From: Limisphaerales bacterium
GTDB lineage: Bacteria > Verrucomicrobiota > Verrucomicrobiia > Limisphaerales > UBA1100
DNA length: 64,000 nt
NCBI GenBank assembly: GCA_014382585.1
Contig: JACNJL010000022.1
Coordinates: 20,177 to 84,176, forward strand
Direction of reading: 5' to 3'
Part shown: positions 1-6,518 of the stretch, one piece after another
How the letters are laid out: each line of letters opens with the position of its first letter
How positions within the stretch are numbered: position 1 is the stretch's first letter
The notes under the pieces: model-generated
Database searches by the model: none
Told to the model about the DNA's origin: nothing
What the model saw: the letters and a program-made list of their open reading frames with translations, nothing else
Position numbers and translations under genes: made by a program

Positions 1-57
1 GGGGGGGGGGGGGGGGGGGGGGTGGGGGGGGGGGTGGGGGGGGGGGGGGGTGGGGCG
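1..57. repeat. Poly-G tract at the window edge
   Basis: The first 55 bases are all G except for T at 23, 35 and 51. In the frame of the following gene this would code only for glycine with an occasional valine. Such a near-pure G run at a sequence end is more easily explained as an assembly or sequencing artefact (for example no-signal poly-G calls) than as a real glycine-rich protein segment. It should not be used to define the N-terminus of the next gene. Confidence 0.75.
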
Positions 58-448
58 CCAAGGGTGGCCCATAATGCCCCCGCCGGTATTACTGACCCCT
101 TTGTTGAGAAGGCGGTTCGTCAGAAACTCAACGAACCCACAGGCGAACTCACCAACGCGGATTTGGCAAAAGTCACCCGCCTTGACTTGAGCCGCACCCA
201 AATCACCGACGCGGACCTCAAGGACGTGGCTAAGTTAAAGAAGCTCACCCGCCTTCACTTGAACGGCACCCAAATCACCGAAGCGGGTCTCAAGGATTTG
301 GCCAAGGGGTCTCAAGGATTTGGCCAAGATGCAGAAGCTCACCTACTTTGACTTGCGCTCCACCAAAATCACCGACGAGGGCGTGGCTTGGTTAAGGAAG
401 GCGTTGCCCGAGTGTAAAAGATTCTTCCACAGCTACAAGAAGGACTAA
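22..448 (+). pseudogene. Leucine-rich-repeat protein, frameshifted by a 22-bp tandem duplication; 5' end unreliable
   Basis: The reading frame after the poly-G tract has two clear LRR units of the kind TRLDLSRTQITDADL. It stops at 351 because of a frameshift. Deleting one copy of the duplicated 22 bp (285-306 or 307-328) restores one frame that continues LTYFDLRSTKITDEGVAWL and ends ALPECKRFFHSYKKD at the TAA at 446-448. That ending resembles two other LRR proteins in this window, which end in ALP-x-CK. The gene was therefore a short LRR protein, probably secreted. The frame after the lesion is +1 relative to the start. Function is unknown; LRRs usually mediate protein contacts. The lesion may be a genuine mutation or a sequencing or assembly error near a sequence end. 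Confidence 0.7.
285..328 (+). repeat. Perfect 22-bp tandem duplication
   Basis: Positions 285-306 and 307-328 are identical and directly adjacent. The unit begins GGGTCTCAAGG and ends TTGGCCAAG. Because 22 is not a multiple of three, the duplication shifts the LRR frame by one base. Confidence 0.95.
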
Positions 449-616
449 CCCACTCCCTTATCCCTTCTGCCTCTTCTCCAGCCTACCCCAAAACAGGATG
501 GCTTAAATCGAAAGCGGAGCAATGGTTTTACGTGAGAAAGCGTGAGATTTAATTAGGCAAATAGGTCTCCCTCAACAGCATTTACACCAGAGCCGGTGAG
601 ACGTAGGCTGGCGGGC

Positions 617-1138
617 ATGAAGCAGATTTCCTTGGTGATTGCGTTGGTGGCGTTGGTTGGGTGTAACACACCTTGCCCCAAAGAGGTTCGCATCCCCGCC
701 GACGTGGCAAAGATCGCTGCCATGGATCTTGGCCTTGAGGAAGGTCAGTTGACGTTGGAGCGGGCGAAGGTTGTTCAATCATTAAACTTGAGCGTGGCGG
801 GCTTGACGACTGTTTGTTTTCTGGATCGGTTTCCATCTTTGAAGGAATTGCGACTGGATTCAAATTCCATAATCGATATTAGCCCACTGGCCAACTTGAC
901 GAATCTGGAGTCGCTGGAATTACAACTCAATAATGTGAAAAGCTTGGCCCCTTTATCAGATTTGAAAAAACTTAAATATCTTAGCCTGAGAAAAAACAAA
1001 ATCCGAAGCCTAAAGCCACTCCATCAGTTACATTTTCTAGAGAGGCTGTATGTTTTCGGAAACCCCTTAGGAAAAGGTGAGATTTCGGCCCTCCGTAAAG
1101 CTCTTCCTAGCTGTAAAATCATAACAGAAGAGGAATGA
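617..1138 (+). CDS. Leucine-rich-repeat lipoprotein
   Basis: A 173-residue protein. The N-terminus is a short hydrophobic signal ending in a lipobox-like LVGC, so it is probably a lipoprotein exported and anchored in a membrane. I chose the ATG at 617 because the signal peptide begins there; an in-frame start at 596 would add MRRRLAG. From about residue 60 it has internalin-like LRR units (LTNLESLELQLNNVKSLAPL, then LKKLKYLSLRKNKI). It ends with ALPSCKIITEEE, similar to other LRR proteins in this window. Function is unknown; a binding or scaffold role is an inference from the repeats. It stands alone, followed by a long non-coding stretch. Confidence 0.8.
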   Translation: MKQISLVIALVALVGCNTPCPKEVRIPADVAKIAAMDLGLEEGQLTLERAKVVQSLNLSVAGLTTVCFLDRFPSLKELRLDSNSIIDISPLANLTNLESLELQLNNVKSLAPLSDLKKLKYLSLRKNKIRSLKPLHQLHFLERLYVFGNPLGKGEISALRKALPSCKIITEEE

Positions 1139-1221
1139 CATTTTCTCTGACAAAGCCATTAGGCAACCTCTATTTCGTTTTGTTAACAACTGGTGAATAG
1201 CCGGTGCACACGAAAGAATAA

Positions 1222-1606
1222 CTCCGGCTTGGACGCCGGCGTTTCTGTGATAAATTTTTCTGCGTTGAGCGGATCTTCGGAGACGCTCGGTCGGTCAGCC
1301 GATCGCGGGAGCGGGATTCTTCGGAATCACCTCTGAAGGAAACGGCTTTGGGAGCGATCCCGGAGAGCAGTCCTTAAGAGGTCTGTTAAAGGCAGTTCCC
1401 ACCCAGGCCGGTCGCCCTTCGGGGTGGCAGGTTGGCCTGTCTCCTTCGGGATGGCAGGCTGGGGGTCGGATTTGGCTGTTACTCTGAAAAGAGTAATTGC
1501 CCTGCCAAGGGCAACGACCTCGAGAGAACTCCCGCAAGGGAGCCCCCTTGAAAAGGATTGGTAACCGCCCGCGGCGAACTTCGGTTTACTGCGGGCGGTT
1601 TTTTTT
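1222..1606 (+). ncRNA. Candidate structured non-coding RNA: chain of stable hairpins ending in a terminator
   Basis: This stretch has no convincing protein frame but many perfect or near-perfect stems. Stems with the paired arms I can see: 1224-1239 (5 bp); 1267-1288 (GAGCG/CGCTC around a UUCG loop with flanking GA steps); 1288-1305 (7 bp, loop TCAG); 1315-1328 (5 bp, loop TTCG); 1413-1426 (CGCCC/GGGTG, loop TTCG); 1435-1459 (about 10 bp with a bulge, loop TTCG); 1479-1496 (7 bp, loop GAAA); 1497-1514 (7 bp, loop GCCA); 1529-1542 (CTCCC/GGGAG, loop GCAA); and the terminator at 1563-1606. UUCG and GNRA loops are typical of folded RNAs. It does not show tmRNA, RNase P, SRP or 6S signatures that I recognise. 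The 5' end is a guess; it may start anywhere between the upstream gene and about 1260. Confidence 0.5.
1563..1606 (+). terminator. Strong Rho-independent terminator
   Basis: A 10-bp stem of AACCGCCCGC (1563-1572) with GCGGGCGGTT (1591-1600), containing an inner short stem capped by TTCG (1580-1583), is followed by an uninterrupted T run to 1606. It lies more than 420 bp beyond the stop of the LRR lipoprotein gene, which suggests that it ends a separate transcript. Confidence 0.85.
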
Positions 1607-1644
1607 GTGCAGATCATTTTGTGCAAATCTGTGCAAATCATTTT
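1607..1644 (+). repeat. Short direct repeats after the terminator
   Basis: GTGCAGATCATTTT (1607-1620), GTGCAAATC (1621-1629) and GTGCAAATCATTTT (1631-1644) are near-identical direct repeats. No function is apparent. The rest of the stretch to the next gene (1645-1793) shows nothing I can name. Confidence 0.6.
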
Positions 1645-1793
1645 GGGTGGCAGCGCGATGGCGCGCAGCAACTTACGATCAATGGTTTCAAAAATTGATG
1701 CGTGAGCCGTAGCCCTTCATCAAGGGGGCGGGTCGAAGTTAGGGTATTTTCTCGTTTGAATTTTTACGCGAGCGCGCCTAGGCTCGGCGCGTG

Positions 1794-2771
1794 ATGAAAT
1801 CCATAAAACGCATTTCCCTTACTCTCACCGTGTTAGTCTTTTTCGGCTGCGTTAGTGCAGACGAAAAAGCGACCATCACCACCATCGAATCGCTGGGCGG
1901 CCGAGTGCTGTACATCGCCAAAGATGCCAAAGAATACAGCGTGACGATCACGAAAGATTCCTTCGGTAAATCGAAAGGCTTCACCGCGGCAAATGCCAAG
2001 TTGCTGGGGCAATTGGGCAATGCGGTGGAGATATCACTGCAACATCCCGATGCCAATGATGCGTGGGTCACCTCTTTGAAAGGGTTGAAGGGACTGAAGA
2101 AGCTTCACTTGGAAAAAACAAAAATCACCGATCAGGCATTGGGCACCGTCGGCGGGCTTGTTGGCCTGGAATATCTGAACCTTTACAACACCGGCGTGAC
2201 CGATGCCGGGCTGGACAAGCTCAAAAACCTGAAGCGCCTCCGAAGCCTTTACCTGTGGGAGACCAAAGTGACCGAAGCCAAGGCCAAGGCGTTTCAAGCG
2301 GCAATGGCGAAGGCAGGCAACAAAGATCTCTCCATCAACCTTGGCGTGGGCAAAGATTTACGCAGCGTGAACACACTCGCTCGTTTAGCCAAAGTACGCG
2401 CCGCATCCGAGACCTCCGCGCGCGAGGCTGCCGCCAAAGCCGCCAAGGCGGAATCCGAACGCATCGCCGCGATCAAGACGCCATTGTTTGATAAAGACAT
2501 TCTGCCCATCATCCAAAAAAGCTGCACTGAGTGCCACGGCAAAGAAAAACAAAAAGGCAAACTTCGGCTCGATAGTTATGCCGAGCTGATGAAGGGAGCC
2601 GATGGCGAGCCGGTTTTCGTGGCCGGCAAACCGGGCGAAAGTGAAATTCACGCGCGCATTTTATTGCCCGATAGTGATGATGACCGCATGCCACCGAAAG
2701 GTAACCGGATTTCAAAACCGGTGGCCGATCTCATCAAGCGATGGATCGAGCAGGGCGCAAAGCAAAAATAA
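1794..2771 (+). CDS. LRR protein fused to a planctomycete-type cytochrome c domain
   Basis: A 325-residue exported protein. Residues 1-19 form a signal, possibly lipoprotein type (VFFGC, Cys19). LRR units of the LKKLHLEKTKITDQAL type span about residues 98-165. An Ala/Lys/Glu-rich, probably helical linker spans 195-228. A PSCyt1-like cytochrome c domain occupies about 232-325, with a heme-binding CTECH motif at 244-248 and a likely distal Met299 in DDRMPPKG. Such domains are common in Planctomycetes and Verrucomicrobia, usually on large proteins. The pairing with LRRs suggests a periplasmic redox or sensing protein held in place by protein contacts, which is inference. I chose the ATG at 1794; a GTG directly before it (1791) is also in frame. 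Confidence 0.85.
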   Translation: MKSIKRISLTLTVLVFFGCVSADEKATITTIESLGGRVLYIAKDAKEYSVTITKDSFGKSKGFTAANAKLLGQLGNAVEISLQHPDANDAWVTSLKGLKGLKKLHLEKTKITDQALGTVGGLVGLEYLNLYNTGVTDAGLDKLKNLKRLRSLYLWETKVTEAKAKAFQAAMAKAGNKDLSINLGVGKDLRSVNTLARLAKVRAASETSAREAAAKAAKAESERIAAIKTPLFDKDILPIIQKSCTECHGKEKQKGKLRLDSYAELMKGADGEPVFVAGKPGESEIHARILLPDSDDDRMPPKGNRISKPVADLIKRWIEQGAKQK

Positions 2772-2802
2772 CCGAACACTGGCGGAAGCCAGGAAAAGTT
2801 TC

Positions 2803-2836
2803 ATCCCGTACAGCATCCTGCGGTACGGGATTTTTT
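2803..2836 (+). terminator. Rho-independent terminator after the LRR-cytochrome gene
   Basis: ATCCCGTAC (2803-2811) pairs with GTACGGGAT (2823-2831), followed by a run of T to 2836. It lies about 30 bp after the stop codon of the upstream gene. Confidence 0.9.
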
Positions 2837-3051
2837 CTGGGTATAATTTTCATTCCAAATGCGCCATTTCCGCGCATCAATTTTATTTCACTAAACAGGC
2901 AGTCTGTTTTTCAATGGAAAAAGGCAATGCGAAGGGCCAAGAAAATTGGCACGGGGTTTGCTGTGTATAGATTAACAACAGGTTAGAACAGCCTCTAAAA
3001 AATAAACACAAGTTGCTGTAACACTAGAAGGATTGATTCGCCTGGAGAGCT

Positions 3052-3078
3052 GGGGCAGCTAAGCTGCCCCTTTTCTCT
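3052..3078 (+). terminator. Second, orphan Rho-independent terminator
   Basis: GGGGCAGC (3052-3059) pairs with GCTGCCCC (3063-3070) across a TAA loop, followed by TTTTCTCTTTTT. The preceding gene already has its own terminator at 2803-2836, so the 215 bp between them (2837-3051) could hold a short untranslated transcript. I see no protein frame or known RNA family there. From 3079 to 3239 nothing further is recognised. Confidence 0.8.
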
Positions 3079-3239
3079 TTTTCACACTCGGTTCTCTGGT
3101 ATCTGGATAAATAATCCGAAACCCAGATTCTTTTATTGCGTCTTATTTCATTGGGCGATTCCAAGAAATCATTGGACAACCTCCTTGAAATTCCGTTTAA
3201 TGAGTCAGCGTTTGAGCAAATTGTATTGAAAGGCTAACG

Positions 3240-4769
3240 ATGAGTACACCTCCCCCACCCCCACCTGGTGATGCCCCGCCACCTCCTGCAGGCAACGTTC
3301 CTCCAGCTGAACCCGCGCCACCAGCGGCGATGGCACCGGCCATGACACCCCACGCCCAATTTGGTGCACCTGTTGCTGCCAAGAGTGGTGGTGCCAAGAA
3401 AATCATTTTCATTCTCATCGGCGTGCTTGCCCTCGGCGGCATTGGCTTTGCCGGTTACAAGTATGGCCCCGGACTATGGGCCAAATACATGGGCGGCGGC
3501 GATCTCAGTACGCCTGATGGCGCCATCAAATATGTCCTAAACGGCTTGGCCGATAACAGACCCGAGGTGGTTTGGGAAATACTGCCAGCCAAGCATCAAA
3601 AAATGATTCATGAGGCGGTTAAAAAATCAGGAGCAAACGTCGACGCCGAAGTCCAAACGAAAACCGTTGCTGTATTGAAAAAAGCCACCGGAGTTTTGAA
3701 GAATAAAAAAGCGCTCATCCTTGAGACCGTGCGGACGATGAGCGGTGGGCAGGGTGGGGGGCTCCCACCCGAGATCATCGATAATTGGGATGATTTTGTA
3801 TCCGTGCTAGAGATTGTTGTTAACAGCAAAGCCATGACGTCGGAATGGATCAAGGATCCGGACATCGGTGCGGTGCTCAAAGAAGATGGCGGCAAGTTAA
3901 TGAGTTCGCCGTCGTTTGAGAAACTGGTCAACTGGGCTTTGAAGGAAGGAGCAGATCCAGATGCGCCGAAGGATTTGGCAGAATTTCGGAAATGGCTAAA
4001 GGGGATCGAAGTTGAGTTATTGGAATCGACTGAAACCACAGCCACTGTGAAGATAAGTTCCACCGACTTCGAGATGCCAGATGATGATACTCTTGAAATG
4101 GTCAAGGTGGAGGAGCGCTGGCTGCCTAAGGAGATGGCCGAAGGGTTAGATCAGTTGGAACAGATTATTCCCATGCTTCAGCAAACTATGCCCATGGGCC
4201 AAATCGGGGCTTCTCAAATGACAGGCCAACAGAAACGGCAATTGATGAGCTTACTCGGTTCTTTGGAAAATGCTTTGGACACAATCAACAATGCATCCAG
4301 TTCACAGGAAATGCTTGTCGCCGTTGGGCAGGTGATGGGCGGAGCGCTGGGGCAACAACTGGCCGGTTTCGGCCAGGCTTTTGGCAGCGGTGGCGGTGGC
4401 GTCACCCGACCGGGCGGAGGATTTCCCGGCTCGAATCCTGGTATTCAACCCGGAATACAGCCGGGCACCAATCCCGGCACCAATCCCGGCACAACCATTC
4501 CCGGTTTGGCCCCGACGGGGCCGCCCAAGCCCCCCGGCTACAAAACCGATTGGTCCGTGGGGGGAGGCCGATTCAAGATTGATGAGATTTACCCCGGCAA
4601 ATCCGAGGCAATCATCACCCAGGTCTTCGGGCCACCCGCTCAAAAGCAGGGAGATTTCTGGACCTATCGCGGCCTGAAAGTCCGCAACATGAAAGTCGGC
4701 GGCACCTACTCCACCGTCGTATTCCAAATGCAAAACGGAAAAGTCCTCCGCGTTGTTGTTCAACCATGA
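3240..4769 (+). CDS. Single-pass membrane protein with proline-rich cytoplasmic start and BamE-like end
   Basis: A 509-residue protein not assigned to a known family. Residues 1-50 are very rich in Pro and Ala. A single membrane segment runs from about 55 to 73, so most of the chain is probably outside the cytoplasm. Residues about 85-330 form an alpha/beta region beginning STPDGAIKYVLNGLADN. A Gly/Pro segment with repeated PGIQPG and NPGT units spans about 392-430. The last 65 residues (IDEIYPGKSEAIITQVFG, later FWTYRG) resemble the SmpA/BamE fold pattern, which is inference. An AAAGG ribosome-binding site lies just upstream. The next gene overlaps it by four bases (ATGA), so the two are probably translated together. 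Confidence 0.8.
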   Translation: MSTPPPPPPGDAPPPPAGNVPPAEPAPPAAMAPAMTPHAQFGAPVAAKSGGAKKIIFILIGVLALGGIGFAGYKYGPGLWAKYMGGGDLSTPDGAIKYVLNGLADNRPEVVWEILPAKHQKMIHEAVKKSGANVDAEVQTKTVAVLKKATGVLKNKKALILETVRTMSGGQGGGLPPEIIDNWDDFVSVLEIVVNSKAMTSEWIKDPDIGAVLKEDGGKLMSSPSFEKLVNWALKEGADPDAPKDLAEFRKWLKGIEVELLESTETTATVKISSTDFEMPDDDTLEMVKVEERWLPKEMAEGLDQLEQIIPMLQQTMPMGQIGASQMTGQQKRQLMSLLGSLENALDTINNASSSQEMLVAVGQVMGGALGQQLAGFGQAFGSGGGGVTRPGGGFPGSNPGIQPGIQPGTNPGTNPGTTIPGLAPTGPPKPPGYKTDWSVGGGRFKIDEIYPGKSEAIITQVFGPPAQKQGDFWTYRGLKVRNMKVGGTYSTVVFQMQNGKVLRVVVQP

Positions 4770-5161
4770 AACACATATTCCCTCTCATCGCCCTATCATT
4801 TACCTTCGCCCTTGGTTGTGGCAAACCCACAGGCACACCCGCCGGCCCAAGCCCGAACGTCAAAGTGGACGCCAAAGTGGACGCCAACCGATCCACCGGT
4901 GAAAAGGTGGCGGACTCATTGGAGGATATCTCCCACGCCATCCGGAACGTTCAATCGCTCACTGAAAACGTTAAAAATATAAAAGGACTGCAACTCGTTC
5001 CCGAGCGCTTGGCGTGGGAATATAAAATAATCGATCCCGCTGATGCGGAAATCAGTCTTGAAACCCGCCTCAACAATCTTGGGAAAGCAGGCTGGGAACT
5101 CTCCGCTTCCACGCCCAAAGGAAACTTCATCCTCAAGCGCCGACAACAGAAAACCAAATAA
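4766..5161 (+). CDS. Small lipoprotein with a DUF4177-like domain
   Basis: A 131-residue protein with an 18-residue lipoprotein signal (lipobox FALGC, Cys18). A low-complexity stretch follows, then a C-terminal domain of the form WEYKIIDPADAE ... LNNLGKAGWELSASTPKGNF ... ILKRR, which matches the DUF4177 pattern (about 45 residues, function unknown). The start overlaps the upstream stop as ATGA, indicating translational coupling with the membrane protein before it. A shared envelope role is an inference. Confidence 0.8.
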   Translation: MKHIFPLIALSFTFALGCGKPTGTPAGPSPNVKVDAKVDANRSTGEKVADSLEDISHAIRNVQSLTENVKNIKGLQLVPERLAWEYKIIDPADAEISLETRLNNLGKAGWELSASTPKGNFILKRRQQKTK

Positions 5162-5207
5162 GCCGGATTGCAAATCGCGGTTGGATGATATACCGTCCCG
5201 CCTCTGC

Positions 5208-5283
5208 GGGCGATTGGCGCAGTGGCTAGCGCAGCGGCTTTACACGCCGTTGGTCGGGGGTTCGAATCCCTCATCGCCTACCA
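5208..5283 (+). tRNA. tRNA-Val (anticodon UAC)
   Basis: A full cloverleaf. The acceptor arm GGGCGAT (5208-5214) pairs with ATCGCCT (5273-5279). The D stem is GCGC/GCGC. The anticodon stem GCGGC/GCCGT carries the loop TTTACAC, giving anticodon TAC. The T arm has GTTCGAAT, and CCA is encoded at 5281-5283 after discriminator A. The 190 bp up to the next gene (5284-5473) show nothing I recognise. Confidence 0.93.
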
Positions 5284-5473
5284 ACCCTCATTGCGCTCTC
5301 ATTATCTATTTACTTGGCTGGGGCCTTGGGTAGTAACCGGGCGTCAATTTTAAATGAAATTCCTTATTGGGGAGGGCGCCCGTGCAAGTCTGTCTCTGGC
5401 CACACCGGTCAGCACAAACGAGAAGACTAGAGCCAGGGCCATGGATTGAAGGGCCAATCGTTTCAACCGTTTA

Positions 5474-6376
5474 TTATTTTCCGTTCACCCCGTTACCGCC
5501 GATCACAGAAGCGGGCTGGAATGGTCGGCTGATGCTGGTTTGCGGTTTGCCGATAGTGGAGCCGCCGATTGATTTGAGGTGCGCATTGATCGCTGTTTCA
5601 AAATTCCCGGCGTCCACCTGATTCACGCTGCCATCGGCCAACGACATTTGGCCTTGGTCTTTGTTGAGCTGGGCCATGATATACGGTGAGAGCCGCGTCA
5701 CCTCGGCCGCCGGCGTGGTTTCGCCAAGTTCATCCGCGCCCACAAATCGGGTGGAATTGCCCGGCGGATTCATAACCGTAACGCAGACAGCCTGATAATT
5801 ATTCATAAACCAGCGGCTTCCAAAAGGTTTGAGGCAGGGATGTTCGGTATTGCGGGAGAGGCCCACGATGGTATTGGGCAGTAGCTGGTCGCCCCCGTGA
5901 CACACAGAATAACTGAGGCCTTTGATATCCATTTGCCGCAGCGAACTAAAATTTGAGGCCATGTTTTCGTTGACGGATTCTGCCTGTGGATCGCACGGCG
6001 ATAGCAGGGTTTTTGGTGTGCTCAGCGCGTTGCGAATGATGGGGATACAAAACAGTGTCGACACATCGCGCACCCGACGGTTGGCCGGAGCCTGATTAGG
6101 GAATGGCTGGGCACCCGTGAGTCCGGCGGAGACTTCCGTTTGTTCTTCCAAGGTTAACAGCCACGGAAGTCGGCTGTTATAATCATTGGCAAACCCGGTG
6201 AGGGCCATCGTGACTTGCCGGAGATTGCTGATGCAACGCAAGCGGTTCGCCTTGTTTTTTGCCCGCGCCAATACCGGCAAAAGGATCGATGCCAGTATGC
6301 CGATGATGGCGATCACCACCAGAAGCTCGATCAATGTAAACCCGCGACGGGCGTGGTTTGAGGTGCCAGCTTGCAT
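5474..6376 (-). CDS. Type II secretion-like pseudopilin of the verrucomicrobial/planctomycete kind
   Basis: A 300-residue protein with a prepilin signal: a short basic leader, then the cleavage site G|FTLIELLVVIAIIGILAS, with Glu at position +5 of the mature protein. The hydrophobic helix is followed by ILLPVLARAKNKANRLRCISNLRQ, standard for these large families. Near the end is MSLADGSVNQVD, a variant of the C-terminal DG motif seen in their paralogues. Verrucomicrobia carry many such proteins. They are thought to be processed by a prepilin peptidase and to form part of a secretion or surface structure. I chose the ATG at 6376 because it places a nine-residue leader before the basic residues; the frame is open to 6511. 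It is transcribed away from the protease gene at a distance of 142 bp. Confidence 0.85.
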   Translation of the reverse strand: MQAGTSNHARRGFTLIELLVVIAIIGILASILLPVLARAKNKANRLRCISNLRQVTMALTGFANDYNSRLPWLLTLEEQTEVSAGLTGAQPFPNQAPANRRVRDVSTLFCIPIIRNALSTPKTLLSPCDPQAESVNENMASNFSSLRQMDIKGLSYSVCHGGDQLLPNTIVGLSRNTEHPCLKPFGSRWFMNNYQAVCVTVMNPPGNSTRFVGADELGETTPAAEVTRLSPYIMAQLNKDQGQMSLADGSVNQVDAGNFETAINAHLKSIGGSTIGKPQTSISRPFQPASVIGGNGVNGK

Positions 6377-6518
6377 GACTGTGCAAAACCTAACTAAATC
6401 AGTGATTCTTGCCAATGGAAAATCAACAGCCACGTTTGCGGTGGTTTTGCTTCTCCGAATTTTAAAAAGGAAAGCCCCGGCCGAAGCCAGGGCTTGCCCA
6501 TCCCCATCCAATCATACG

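Noticed and set aside
1-60. Glycine-rich protein start
   Set aside because: The run of near-pure G at the sequence edge is better explained as an artefact.
1295-1671. Minus-strand frames with CHPEG-type repeats
   Set aside because: They arise from the hairpin-rich DNA; repeats of this kind come from palindromes and not from real proteins.
4951-5274. Minus-strand frame starting MRDSNPRPTACKAAAL
   Set aside because: It is antisense to tRNA-Val and the DUF4177 lipoprotein gene; this peptide is the well-known false product of reading tRNA genes backwards.
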